This document shows positions 23,845 through 30,642 of a stretch of 34,148 bases of DNA, one piece after another. Under the pieces are notes generated by a model, which saw only the letters and a program-made list of their open reading frames with translations, was not told the origin of the DNA and made no database searches. Origin of the DNA: Dysgonamonadaceae bacterium (GTDB lineage Bacteria > Bacteroidota > Bacteroidia > Bacteroidales > Azobacteroidaceae); the NCBI GenBank assembly GCA_031271125.1, contig JAISWH010000127.1:1-34148 (forward strand). Reading direction: 5' to 3'. The translations under genes and the position numbers were made by a program. The stretch's first letter is position 1. Every line of letters begins with the position of its first letter.

Positions 23845-24964
23845 TTAAAGAAAAAATCACCTCAGCTGCCCGGTCGGAAGCGCCGGGCTTACCAAGCCGG
23901 TCAATAATTTCCCGGTATCCGGATTGTAGCCGGCTTATATACTGCCCGTTATTCAGCAAGTCGTTTAACTCTTCGCGGATGTTTTCCGTGGAAAAGCGCT
24001 CGTTGAATAGCTCTTTGACAACCATTTTACCGGCAATCAGGTTCACCAAGGAAATGTAACGGACTTTGAAAAAATGCCGCCAGATAAATCCGGCTAAATA
24101 TTTGAGCGGCGTTTTATAGCAAACCGCCTGCGGAACACGGAAAAGCGCCGTTTCCAAAGTAGCGGTACCTGATGTAACCAAAGCCGCTTTGGCCTGTTGC
24201 AGCAAACGATAAGTAGAATCAAAAACAATTCCGGCAGGATAATTAACCAGATAAGGACGATAAAAATCAGGGTCAATCCCGGGTGCGCCGGCAATTACAG
24301 GTTGGTAGTCCCCGTAAGTGGCGGCAGCCTCCAGCATAAAAGGAAGGTTATCCTTAATTTCCTGCTTTCGGCTACCCGCTAACAGTGCGATTATAGGTTT
24401 ATCAGCCAATCGGTTTCGGATGGTGAATTCGTCAAAAGATTCCGTGGAAAAAGCCCCTCCGGCTATCGCATCAACCGTCGGATTTCCCACATATTCCACC
24501 TCATAATTGTGTTTCCGGTAAAAGTCAGGCTCAAAAGGAAAGATACATAACATTCGATCTACATATTTTCGAATGAGATGTATCCTGTTTTCCTTCCACG
24601 CCCATATTTTCGGAGATATGTAATAACAAACAGGTATTTGTAATTTTTCTTTTACAAATTGAGCTATCTTAAGATTAAAACCCGGATAATCAATCAAAAT
24701 CACTCTGTCGGGAATCCAGGCTTCAATCTCGCGTTTACATAAATCCAGATTAATGAAGATTGTTTTCAAATGAAGCAATACGGGAATAAATCCCATATAC
24801 GCCATATCTTTGTAATGTTTAAGCATTTTACCGCCAACCGATTGCATGAGATCGCCTCCGAAAAAACGAAAATCAGCTTCTCGGTCGATTTTCTTCAAGG
24901 ATTTCATCAAATTAGATGCATGCAAATCACCTGAAGCCTCGCCGGCAACTAAAAAGTATTTCAA
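23810..24964 (-). CDS. lpxB: Lipid-A-disaccharide synthase
   Basis: A 384-residue glycosyltransferase that joins UDP-2,3-diacylglucosamine to lipid X in lipid A synthesis at the inner membrane. The N-terminus KYFLVAGEASGDLHASNLM is canonical; FFGGDLMQSVGG, YYISPKIWAWKENR, FPFEPDFYRKHNYEVEYVGNP, LLAGSRKQEIKDNLP and VTSGTATLETALF follow. The start codon is TTG (minus strand, 24964-24962), overlapping the TGA of mmdB as TTGA. No ATG exists before the conserved GEASGD, so TTG must be used and translation is probably coupled to mmdB. The C-terminus (YEYPPRPKP) lies in the overlap with the head-GIN gene. Confidence 0.95.
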   Translation of the reverse strand: MKYFLVAGEASGDLHASNLMKSLKKIDREADFRFFGGDLMQSVGGKMLKHYKDMAYMGFIPVLLHLKTIFINLDLCKREIEAWIPDRVILIDYPGFNLKIAQFVKEKLQIPVCYYISPKIWAWKENRIHLIRKYVDRMLCIFPFEPDFYRKHNYEVEYVGNPTVDAIAGGAFSTESFDEFTIRNRLADKPIIALLAGSRKQEIKDNLPFMLEAAATYGDYQPVIAGAPGIDPDFYRPYLVNYPAGIVFDSTYRLLQQAKAALVTSGTATLETALFRVPQAVCYKTPLKYLAGFIWRHFFKVRYISLVNLIAGKMVVKELFNERFSTENIREELNDLLNNGQYISRLQSGYREIIDRLGKPGASDRAAEVIFSLTIYEYPPRPKP

Positions 24965-26115
24965 GCAAGGAATCCTAACAAAACACCTGCGGCAACTGCC
25001 GAACCGATAACGCCTGCGACATTCGGACCCATGGCGTGCATCAACAGATAATTGGTCGGATCATATTCCAAACCGACTCTCTGGGAAATACGGGCCGACA
25101 TGGGAACTGCCGAAACCCCTGCACTACCGATTAACGGGTTGATTTTGTTTCCCCGTTTCAGGAACAAATTGAAGATTTTCACAAACATTACGCCTCCAAA
25201 AGTTGCAATCATGAAAGAAAAAGCCCCTATCAGGAAAATTTTAAAAGAATCCCATTTCAAGAAAATATCGGCTTGTGTAGATGCGCCAACCGTAAGACCC
25301 AAAATGATGGTAATGATGTCGATCATCGGTCCGCGAGCGGTTTCCGCCAAACGCCGGGTAACACCGGATTCTCTCAGCAAGTTTCCGAAAAACAACATCC
25401 CCAACAACGGAAGACCCGAAGGCACGAAAAAGCAAGTCAGCATCAAACCGATAATCGGAAACATGATTTTTTCCGTTTGCGTAACCACGCGAAGCGGTTT
25501 CATGCGAATCAATCTTTCTTTTTTAGTGGTGAGCAAACGCATAATCGGCGGTTGAATAACCGGAACAAGCGCCATATAGGAATAAGCCGAAATGGCGATT
25601 ACACCAATCAAATGAGGCGCTAACTTGGATGTAAGGAAGATAGCCGTTGGGCCGTCTGCACCTCCGATAATACCGATTGCACCTGCCTGTGCAGGATCAA
25701 ATCCTAAAGCCAAAGCAATCATATACGCACCGAAAACGCCAAATTGAGCGGATGCCCCGACTAACATTAGTTTGGGGTTGGAAATCAGCGCCGAAAAGTC
25801 GGTCATAGCGCCTATTCCGAGAAAAATCAGCGGCGGATACCAACCGGTCTTAACCCCTTGATACAAAATGTTTAATACCGAACCATGCTCATAAATCCCC
25901 AATTCCAGGCCGGCGTCTTTAAAAGGAATGTTCCCTATTAAAATCCCAAATCCGATAGGAACCAGCAACATAGGTTCAAAATCTTTGGCGATAGCCAGAT
26001 AAATGAACACTACTCCCACTAGAAGCATCGCGATATGTCCAACCGTGAAATTGGCAAAACTTGTATAACTCCAGAAAATTTCCAGGTTATCCCCAAGAAA
26101 TGATAAAAAATCCAT
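24961..26115 (-). CDS. mmdB: Na+-translocating decarboxylase beta subunit (methylmalonyl-CoA decarboxylase type)
   Basis: A 384-residue membrane protein with about ten helices, the beta subunit that decarboxylates carboxybiotin and pumps sodium out. Family motifs are GVKTGWYPPLIFLGIGAMTD, GAIGIIGGADGPTAIFLTSKL (the conserved GGADGPT), and AGVSAVPMSARISQRVG near the end, which holds residues known to matter for sodium coupling. It matches the OadB/MmdB/GcdB group; the neighbouring epimerase and carboxyltransferase favour methylmalonyl-CoA as substrate. It follows the biotin carrier gene by four bases, and lpxB starts on its stop. Confidence 0.95.
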   Translation of the reverse strand: MDFLSFLGDNLEIFWSYTSFANFTVGHIAMLLVGVVFIYLAIAKDFEPMLLVPIGFGILIGNIPFKDAGLELGIYEHGSVLNILYQGVKTGWYPPLIFLGIGAMTDFSALISNPKLMLVGASAQFGVFGAYMIALALGFDPAQAGAIGIIGGADGPTAIFLTSKLAPHLIGVIAISAYSYMALVPVIQPPIMRLLTTKKERLIRMKPLRVVTQTEKIMFPIIGLMLTCFFVPSGLPLLGMLFFGNLLRESGVTRRLAETARGPMIDIITIILGLTVGASTQADIFLKWDSFKIFLIGAFSFMIATFGGVMFVKIFNLFLKRGNKINPLIGSAGVSAVPMSARISQRVGLEYDPTNYLLMHAMGPNVAGVIGSAVAAGVLLGFLA

Positions 26116-26119
26116 ACGC

Positions 26120-26536
26120 TTATTCGATTATAATGAGATCAGCGCCTTCCAGCACGGAATCTCCTTTGTTTACTTTCACTTCCTTAATCACGCCATCGCG
26201 GTCGGAATTGATGGCATTTTCCATTTTCATGGCTTCCAGAACTATCACTTTTTGCCCTTTTTTCACCGCATCGCCCGGTTTGCATATAATGTCGAGAATG
26301 ACGCCGGGTAACGGTGATTTCAACGCACCCGGGCCGACGTTTGTCTGCGGACGAACCACGGGAGGCGTCGTCGTCTGAGCCGGACGCTTGATTGTAACTA
26401 CCTGTTTTTTAGCAGGCTTATTCATCTCTACTTTGTAAGGCGTACCATTCACTTCTACTTCGGCTATGGTACCCTCTATGGAGTTTATAGCAACTTTATA
26501 AACACTTCCGTTGATTGTATATTTAAAACTTTTCAT
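26120..26536 (-). CDS. mmdC: Biotin carboxyl carrier subunit of the decarboxylase
   Basis: A 138-residue protein. The N-terminal 50 residues form a small beta-rich region (FKYTINGSVYKVAINSIEGT). A Pro/Thr-rich hinge (PAQTTTPPVVRPQ) follows. The biotinyl domain covers about 65-138, with the biotin-accepting lysine in VLEAMKMENAI. The flexible hinge lets biotin swing between the carboxyltransferase (MmdA) and the membrane beta subunit. It is placed between the OadG-like gene and mmdB, the normal order for this pump in Bacteroidales. Confidence 0.94.
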   Translation of the reverse strand: MKSFKYTINGSVYKVAINSIEGTIAEVEVNGTPYKVEMNKPAKKQVVTIKRPAQTTTPPVVRPQTNVGPGALKSPLPGVILDIICKPGDAVKKGQKVIVLEAMKMENAINSDRDGVIKEVKVNKGDSVLEGADLIIIE

Positions 26537-26549
26537 ACTTTTTACTCAT

Positions 26550-26996
26550 TTACTTCTTTACAGGCACCTCTCTCAATGTATAAATCTTCGAATTCCAAGG
26601 CGAATAAGCGCTTGCTTTGTTCTTGATTGTCAAAATCGTATTTTCTTCGTCGTGCAATTCGGTCGCTTCGTAAATAGCCATGGCAATCGCGGCAAATAAC
26701 TCGCCCGACCGTTCCGTAACTTCTTTTGCTTCTTCATGACTTAATCCGGAAAAAATCATAGCCCGTCTGTGGCCCAGATGAACGGAAATCTTTCCAATCA
26801 ATTTGAAAGCAAGATAAAGTATCACAAGACAACAAAACACGACGCTCATAGCCGTTATTGTCATTCCTATGCCGATGCCGTCGTGAATCCGGAAACCTTC
26901 GATTTTTTCGTTAGACAGCGCATTGGCAAATTGCGCCTGCATGACGATTACGACAAACAGGAGCATACGCAAACCAATATTTATTTTTTGTTTCAT
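26550..26996 (-). CDS. OadG-family small membrane subunit of the decarboxylase
   Basis: A 148-residue protein with an apparent signal peptide (LRMLLFVVIVMQAQFANA), an outer segment, then one membrane helix at about 45-70 (GIGMTITAMSVVFCCLVILYLAF) that matches the OadG/MmdD type. The C-terminal soluble part has SGLSHEEAKEVTERSGELFAA and ends SKIYTLREVPVKK. Such subunits anchor the carboxyltransferase to the membrane complex. Its place between mmdA and the biotin carrier supports this role. Confidence 0.88.
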   Translation of the reverse strand: MKQKINIGLRMLLFVVIVMQAQFANALSNEKIEGFRIHDGIGIGMTITAMSVVFCCLVILYLAFKLIGKISVHLGHRRAMIFSGLSHEEAKEVTERSGELFAAIAMAIYEATELHDEENTILTIKNKASAYSPWNSKIYTLREVPVKK

Positions 26997-27020
26997 TCGT
27001 ATTAATTTTTTAACCCCAAA

Positions 27021-28574
27021 TTACAAAGGTAAATTATCATGTTTTTTCGGAGGATTGACTTGTTTCTTCGTCGAAAGCTGCTGTAGAGCGCGAATAACGC
27101 GGAAACGAGTATTTCTCGGCTCAATCACATCGTCGATATAACCATATTGCGCCGCATTGTACGGATTAGCAAACGTTTTCGTATATTCGTCTTCTTTTTC
27201 CGAGAGCACTTTTGCCGGATCATCCGATTCTTTGGCTTCTTTCGCATAGAGAACTTCTACGGCGCCGGCCCCACCCATCACAGCGATTTCGGCCGTAGGC
27301 CAGGCATAATTCATATCTCCGCGCAATTGCTTGCAACTCATCACGATATGTGCGCCTCCATAAGATTTGCGTAAGGTAACGGTTACTTTCGGAACAGTGG
27401 CTTCTCCATAAGCATAAAGCAATTTAGCCCCGTGAGTAATTACGCCGCCGTATTCCTGTCCTGTTCCCGGAAGGAATCCCGGAACATCAACCAAGGTGAC
27501 GAGAGGAATATTGAAAGCATCGCAAAAACGCACAAAACGGGCGGCTTTACGGGATGCATTAATATCAAGAACGCCGGCCAATGTCTTGGGCTGATTAGCG
27601 ACAATACCAACCGGACGGCCGTTCATACGAGCAAAACCGACAATAATATTTTTGGCAAAATCGGCGTGAACTTCCAGAAATTCACCTTTGTCGATAATCA
27701 AACCGATAACTTCGTACATATCATAAGGTTTGTTCGGACTGTCGGGAATAATTTCGTTCAACGAATCTTCCAGACGGTCAATCGGGTCGTCGTTTTCGCG
27801 AATAGGCGGTTCTTCCAGGTTATTTTGCGGAAGGAAACCCAATAATTTACGGATTAATTCAATACCCGACCGGTCGTTTTCAACGACAAAGTGGGTAACG
27901 CCCGAACGGGTAGCATGTACTTCCGCTCCGCCGAGTTGTTCTTGAGTAACATCTTCTCCGGTAACGGTTTTTACCACCTTCGGGCCGGTCAGGAACATAT
28001 AACTGATGCCTTTCGCCATGATCACAAAATCGGTCAAAGCCGGCGAATAAACAGCGCCGCCGGCGCAAGGGCCGAAAATACCCGAAATCTGGGGGACAAC
28101 TCCCGAAGCCAGAATATTGCGTTGGAAAATCTCGGAATAACCGGCCAAAGCGTTTACACCTTCTTGAATGCGAGCGCCTCCCGAATCGTTCAAACCGATA
28201 AGCGGCGCGCCCATTTGCATTGCCAAATCCATTACCTTGCAAATTTTGGCCGACATGGTTTCCGACAACGAACCGCCGATAACCGTAAAGTCTTGTGCGA
28301 AAAGATAAACCAAACGGCCTTCAATCGTACCGTAACCGGTGACTACCCCGTCGCCCAGAAATTGTTTCTTATCCATTCCAAAGTTCGTGCAACGATGTTT
28401 CACAAACATATCCAACTCTTCGAAACTGCCTTCATCCACCAACATATTGATGCGTTCACGCACCGCATGTTTTCCCTGTGCATGTTGTTTCTCAATGGCT
28501 TTTTCGCCTCCACCCAAACGAGCCTGCGCCCGAAAATCAATAAGTTCCTTTACTTTTTCTAATTGACTACTCAT
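27021..28574 (-). CDS. mmdA: Methylmalonyl-CoA decarboxylase alpha subunit (carboxyltransferase)
   Basis: A 517-residue acyl-CoA carboxyltransferase that moves CO2 from (S)-methylmalonyl-CoA to biotin and releases propionyl-CoA. Seen are [60 protein letters not shown], the oxyanion-hole region [40 protein letters not shown] and [20 protein letters not shown]. It resembles propionyl-CoA carboxylase beta chains, but the neighbouring beta, biotin and OadG subunits make it a sodium pump component. A 22-bp hairpin lies between the epimerase and this gene. The start is ATG at 28574. Confidence 0.95.
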   Translation of the reverse strand: MSSQLEKVKELIDFRAQARLGGGEKAIEKQHAQGKHAVRERINMLVDEGSFEELDMFVKHRCTNFGMDKKQFLGDGVVTGYGTIEGRLVYLFAQDFTVIGGSLSETMSAKICKVMDLAMQMGAPLIGLNDSGGARIQEGVNALAGYSEIFQRNILASGVVPQISGIFGPCAGGAVYSPALTDFVIMAKGISYMFLTGPKVVKTVTGEDVTQEQLGGAEVHATRSGVTHFVVENDRSGIELIRKLLGFLPQNNLEEPPIRENDDPIDRLEDSLNEIIPDSPNKPYDMYEVIGLIIDKGEFLEVHADFAKNIIVGFARMNGRPVGIVANQPKTLAGVLDINASRKAARFVRFCDAFNIPLVTLVDVPGFLPGTGQEYGGVITHGAKLLYAYGEATVPKVTVTLRKSYGGAHIVMSCKQLRGDMNYAWPTAEIAVMGGAGAVEVLYAKEAKESDDPAKVLSEKEDEYTKTFANPYNAAQYGYIDDVIEPRNTRFRVIRALQQLSTKKQVNPPKKHDNLPL

Positions 28575-28596
28575 AATAATTTAATTATAAATTACG

Positions 28597-28657
28597 AATT
28601 ACAAATCACGAATTACGATTGTTTTCTTATTTGATTCGTAATTCGTAATTTGTAATT
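28597..28657 (-). repeat. 22-bp hairpin between mce and mmdA
   Basis: AATTACAAATCACGAATTAC (arm 28597-28618) pairs with the arm at 28636-28657 with one mismatch over 22 positions; in the transcribed minus-strand RNA that mismatch is a G-U wobble. The loop is about 17 bases. The arms are built from AATTAC(G/A)A units, and further units extend to the left. It lies between the mce stop (28660) and the mmdA start (28574). It may adjust expression within the operon or be a small mobile repeat. Confidence 0.7.
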
Positions 28658-28659
28658 GA

Positions 28660-29058
28660 TTATTGACATAATTCCGTTAATACGCTACATGTAGATTTCG
28701 GATGTAGAAAGGCAATATTCAGACCTTCCGCACCTTTGCGAGGCGCTTTATCAATTAACTGAATACCTTTCGATCCGGCTTCCGCCAAAGCGGTTGCAAC
28801 ATCAGGCACGGCGAAAGCGATGTGATGTATCCCTTCTCCTTTCTTTTCAATAAACTTTGCGATAGTAGAATCTTCGGAAGTAGGTTCGAGAAGTTCGATT
28901 TTTGTTTGTCCTACTTTGAAAAAGGCAGTTTTTACTTTTTGGTCGGTTACTTCTTCGATGTTGTAACATTCAAGACCCAATACGTTTTCATAATAAGGAA
29001 GGCAGTCAGCTATGCTTTTTACTGCGATCCCTATGTGCTCTATATGTGAAATGTCCAT
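28660..29058 (-). CDS. mce: Methylmalonyl-CoA epimerase
   Basis: A 132-residue glyoxalase-fold (VOC) metal enzyme that interconverts (R)- and (S)-methylmalonyl-CoA. Motifs are MDISHIEHIGIAVKSIADCL with the first metal His, KTAFFKVGQTKIELLEP with the catalytic and metal-binding Glu region, KGEGIHHIAFAVPDVATAL with the second His, and KGAEGLNIAFLHPKSTCSVL. It is the first gene of the mmd operon, with a -7 box 34 bases upstream. It links B12-dependent methylmalonyl-CoA mutase (not in this window) to the decarboxylase, so the operon covers the end of the succinate-to-propionate route. Confidence 0.95.
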   Translation of the reverse strand: MDISHIEHIGIAVKSIADCLPYYENVLGLECYNIEEVTDQKVKTAFFKVGQTKIELLEPTSEDSTIAKFIEKKGEGIHHIAFAVPDVATALAEAGSKGIQLIDKAPRKGAEGLNIAFLHPKSTCSVLTELCQ

Positions 29059-29091
29059 AGATGAATTATTTAAAATTAAACTTTAAGGCCA

Positions 29092-29099
29092 CAAAGGTA
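29092..29099 (-). promoter_or_regulatory. -7 box of the mce-mmd-lpxB operon
   Basis: The minus strand reads TACCTTTG, an exact TAnnTTTG, 34 bases before the mce ATG. A -33 TTTG at the usual spacing is not seen. Confidence 0.5.
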
Positions 29100-29162
29100 C
29101 TATCTAATATGCAAATTAAAAAATTTTATCAGAATAATTTTTATCTCTGCCTATGTGTTATA

Positions 29163-29495
29163 TCAAATAAGTTTCTCCATTTCATCAAACTCTTTCACTA
29201 AAGCCATTAATTCGATACCGACATTTTTCAAACGGCGAACGATTTCTTCACTACGAATAACTTTGCCGGGGTTTTCCCTGAGTTTTCGCTTAGCGCCGGT
29301 CAAAGTTAGACCTTTTGTTTTCACTAAATAATAGATTAAACGAAAGGCTTTAATATCCTTTTCATCGTACCGGCGGGTGCCTTTTTCGGTCTTGTGCGGA
29401 TTAAGTCCGAATTCTTTTTCCCAATAGCGTAACATAGAACACGTTACATCAAGATTTTGAGCTGCTTCCGATATGGTATAAAAAAGTTTAGGCAT
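29163..29495 (-). CDS. MerR-family transcriptional regulator
   Basis: A 110-residue protein with the MerR winged helix: FYTISEAAQNLDVTCSMLRY, WEKEFGLNPHKTEKGTRRYD, then KAFRLIYYLVKTKGLTLTGAKRKL. The C-terminal part is a short helix for dimerisation (EEIVRRLKNVGIELMALVKE) with no cysteine-based metal site, so an effector is not evident. It follows the M23 peptidase gene by three bases and is almost certainly cotranscribed with it. Its target is unknown. No clear terminator is seen in 29100-29162. Confidence 0.92.
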   Translation of the reverse strand: MPKLFYTISEAAQNLDVTCSMLRYWEKEFGLNPHKTEKGTRRYDEKDIKAFRLIYYLVKTKGLTLTGAKRKLRENPGKVIRSEEIVRRLKNVGIELMALVKEFDEMEKLI

Positions 29496-29498
29496 TGT

Positions 29499-30452
29499 TT
29501 ACCGGTGTTCTGCGAGATACAACATTTCGCTGTATTCTTCGGGCGACAAGTCCATAAAGAAATATTTGGCCGGATTATCATAGCGGCCTTTCACCTGAAC
29601 TTCGTAATGCACATGATTTCCCGAAGCGATGCCGGTCATGCCTACCGTAGCGATTTTTTGTCCGCGTTTAACTTTTTCTCCCCGCCTCACCAACAGATCT
29701 TTACAGTGTCCGTAAAGCGATTTAAATCCGAATTCGTGGTTAATGAGTACGCAATTACCGTAACCACCTTCCCATCCGGACGATTCAACCGTTCCGTTAC
29801 CGGTTGCATAAATGGGACTTCCGGATTCGGCATTTAAGTCAATGCCGGTGTGCATCTTGAGGTCTCCGAGAATGGGATGGACACGCATTCCATACCCGGA
29901 GGAAATTCCTTTCATATCTTTTCCGGAAAGCGGACGGATGGCCGGGATATTATTCATTCGCTGTTCTTTTTGTTTAATCAGTTTGATCAGTTCGTCGTAA
30001 GAATTGGACTGCACGTACATCTCTTTGGTCATAACATCCAATTTTTTGGTGGTAGAAATCACCAATTCCGAGTTAGATATATCCAAAAGGTGCTCATAAC
30101 GGTTCGTTCCACCGAAACCCGGCCGCCGGATAGAAATCGGAATCGGGTCGGCATTGAAAATGGCGCGATACAGTTGGTCGTCGCGTTCCTGTAAATCGTC
30201 CAATACTTTCTGGTATTCGTCAATCCGGTGAGACAGAACGCCATATTGGGCCAACAACAACTTGTTTTCTTTTTTAAGCTGTTGTTCACGAGGCGAATCC
30301 ACCGCGTAAATGGCAAACACAAATAATACGACACCAATGCCGATGCCGATGATCAGTTGCTTCAAAACAACCCAAATTTTTTGCCCGATTGAACGGCGCA
30401 CTTCTTCATAAGTCAAAGTTTGTCTATTGAAATGATATGAAGTTTTTCCCAT
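29499..30452 (-). CDS. M23-family metallopeptidase, membrane-anchored
   Basis: A 317-residue protein. One membrane helix lies at about 34-52 (LIIGIGIGVVLFVFAIYAV), followed by a coiled coil of about 80 residues (QLKKENKLLLAQYGVLSHRI). The C-terminal LytM/M23 domain has SSGYGMRVHPILGDLKMHTGIDL (zinc His and Asp), GYGNCVLINHEFGFKSLYGH and SGNHVHYEVQ (HxH). All zinc ligands are present, so it may be an active peptidoglycan endopeptidase of the MepM type. It sits in the periplasm. The promoter overlaps that of the divergent alaS gene. Confidence 0.92.
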   Translation of the reverse strand: MGKTSYHFNRQTLTYEEVRRSIGQKIWVVLKQLIIGIGIGVVLFVFAIYAVDSPREQQLKKENKLLLAQYGVLSHRIDEYQKVLDDLQERDDQLYRAIFNADPIPISIRRPGFGGTNRYEHLLDISNSELVISTTKKLDVMTKEMYVQSNSYDELIKLIKQKEQRMNNIPAIRPLSGKDMKGISSGYGMRVHPILGDLKMHTGIDLNAESGSPIYATGNGTVESSGWEGGYGNCVLINHEFGFKSLYGHCKDLLVRRGEKVKRGQKIATVGMTGIASGNHVHYEVQVKGRYDNPAKYFFMDLSPEEYSEMLYLAEHR

Positions 30453-30473
30453 TTAATTAAAATTTAGGATTAA

Positions 30474-30507
30474 TTTGGACAAAAGTAAGTTATTTATTGT
30501 ACTTTTG
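30474..30507 (+). promoter_or_regulatory. Promoter of alaS
   Basis: TACTTTTG (30500-30507) is an exact -7 box, with TTTG at 30474-30477 about 22 bases upstream. The leader would be about 130 bases and contain the whole of repeat copy B. It overlaps the opposite promoter of the M23 gene. Confidence 0.55.
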
Positions 30508-30511
30508 CAAA
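30480..30511 (-). promoter_or_regulatory. Promoter of the M23 peptidase-merR operon
   Basis: On the minus strand TTTG (30511-30508) precedes TACTTTTG (30487-30480) by exactly 20 bases. The leader before the ATG at 30452 is about 20 bases. Confidence 0.65.
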
Positions 30512-30533
30512 TTGTTTTGAAAAAAATAACAAA

Positions 30534-30625
30534 TTAACCCCCTTGCCCCCTAAAGGGGAAGTTGGGATAGTGAGTATAAATGTGTAGCTACGGCATCCTC
30601 CCTTCAGGGGGTTAGGGGGTAATTA
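30534..30625. repeat. Interspersed inverted-repeat element, copy B
   Basis: The left arm reads TTAACCCCCTTGCCCCCTAA and AGGGGA; the right arm reads CCCTTCAGGGGGTTAGGGGG then TAATTA. The arms are imperfect inverted repeats of about 26 bases around the core GTGAGTATAAATGTGTAGCT then ACGGCA. It lies in the alaS leader, 17 bases before the ATG. Confidence 0.8.
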
Positions 30626-30642
30626 TTAAATAATTTTTACAG

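Noticed and set aside
23868-23888. GCCCGG/CCGGGC hairpin as terminator of the head-GIN gene
   Set aside because: It lies within lpxB coding sequence, has a nine-base loop and no T-run after it.
27891-28562. 223-residue plus-strand ORF opposite mmdA
   Set aside because: It is antisense to a clear carboxyltransferase gene and has no family features.
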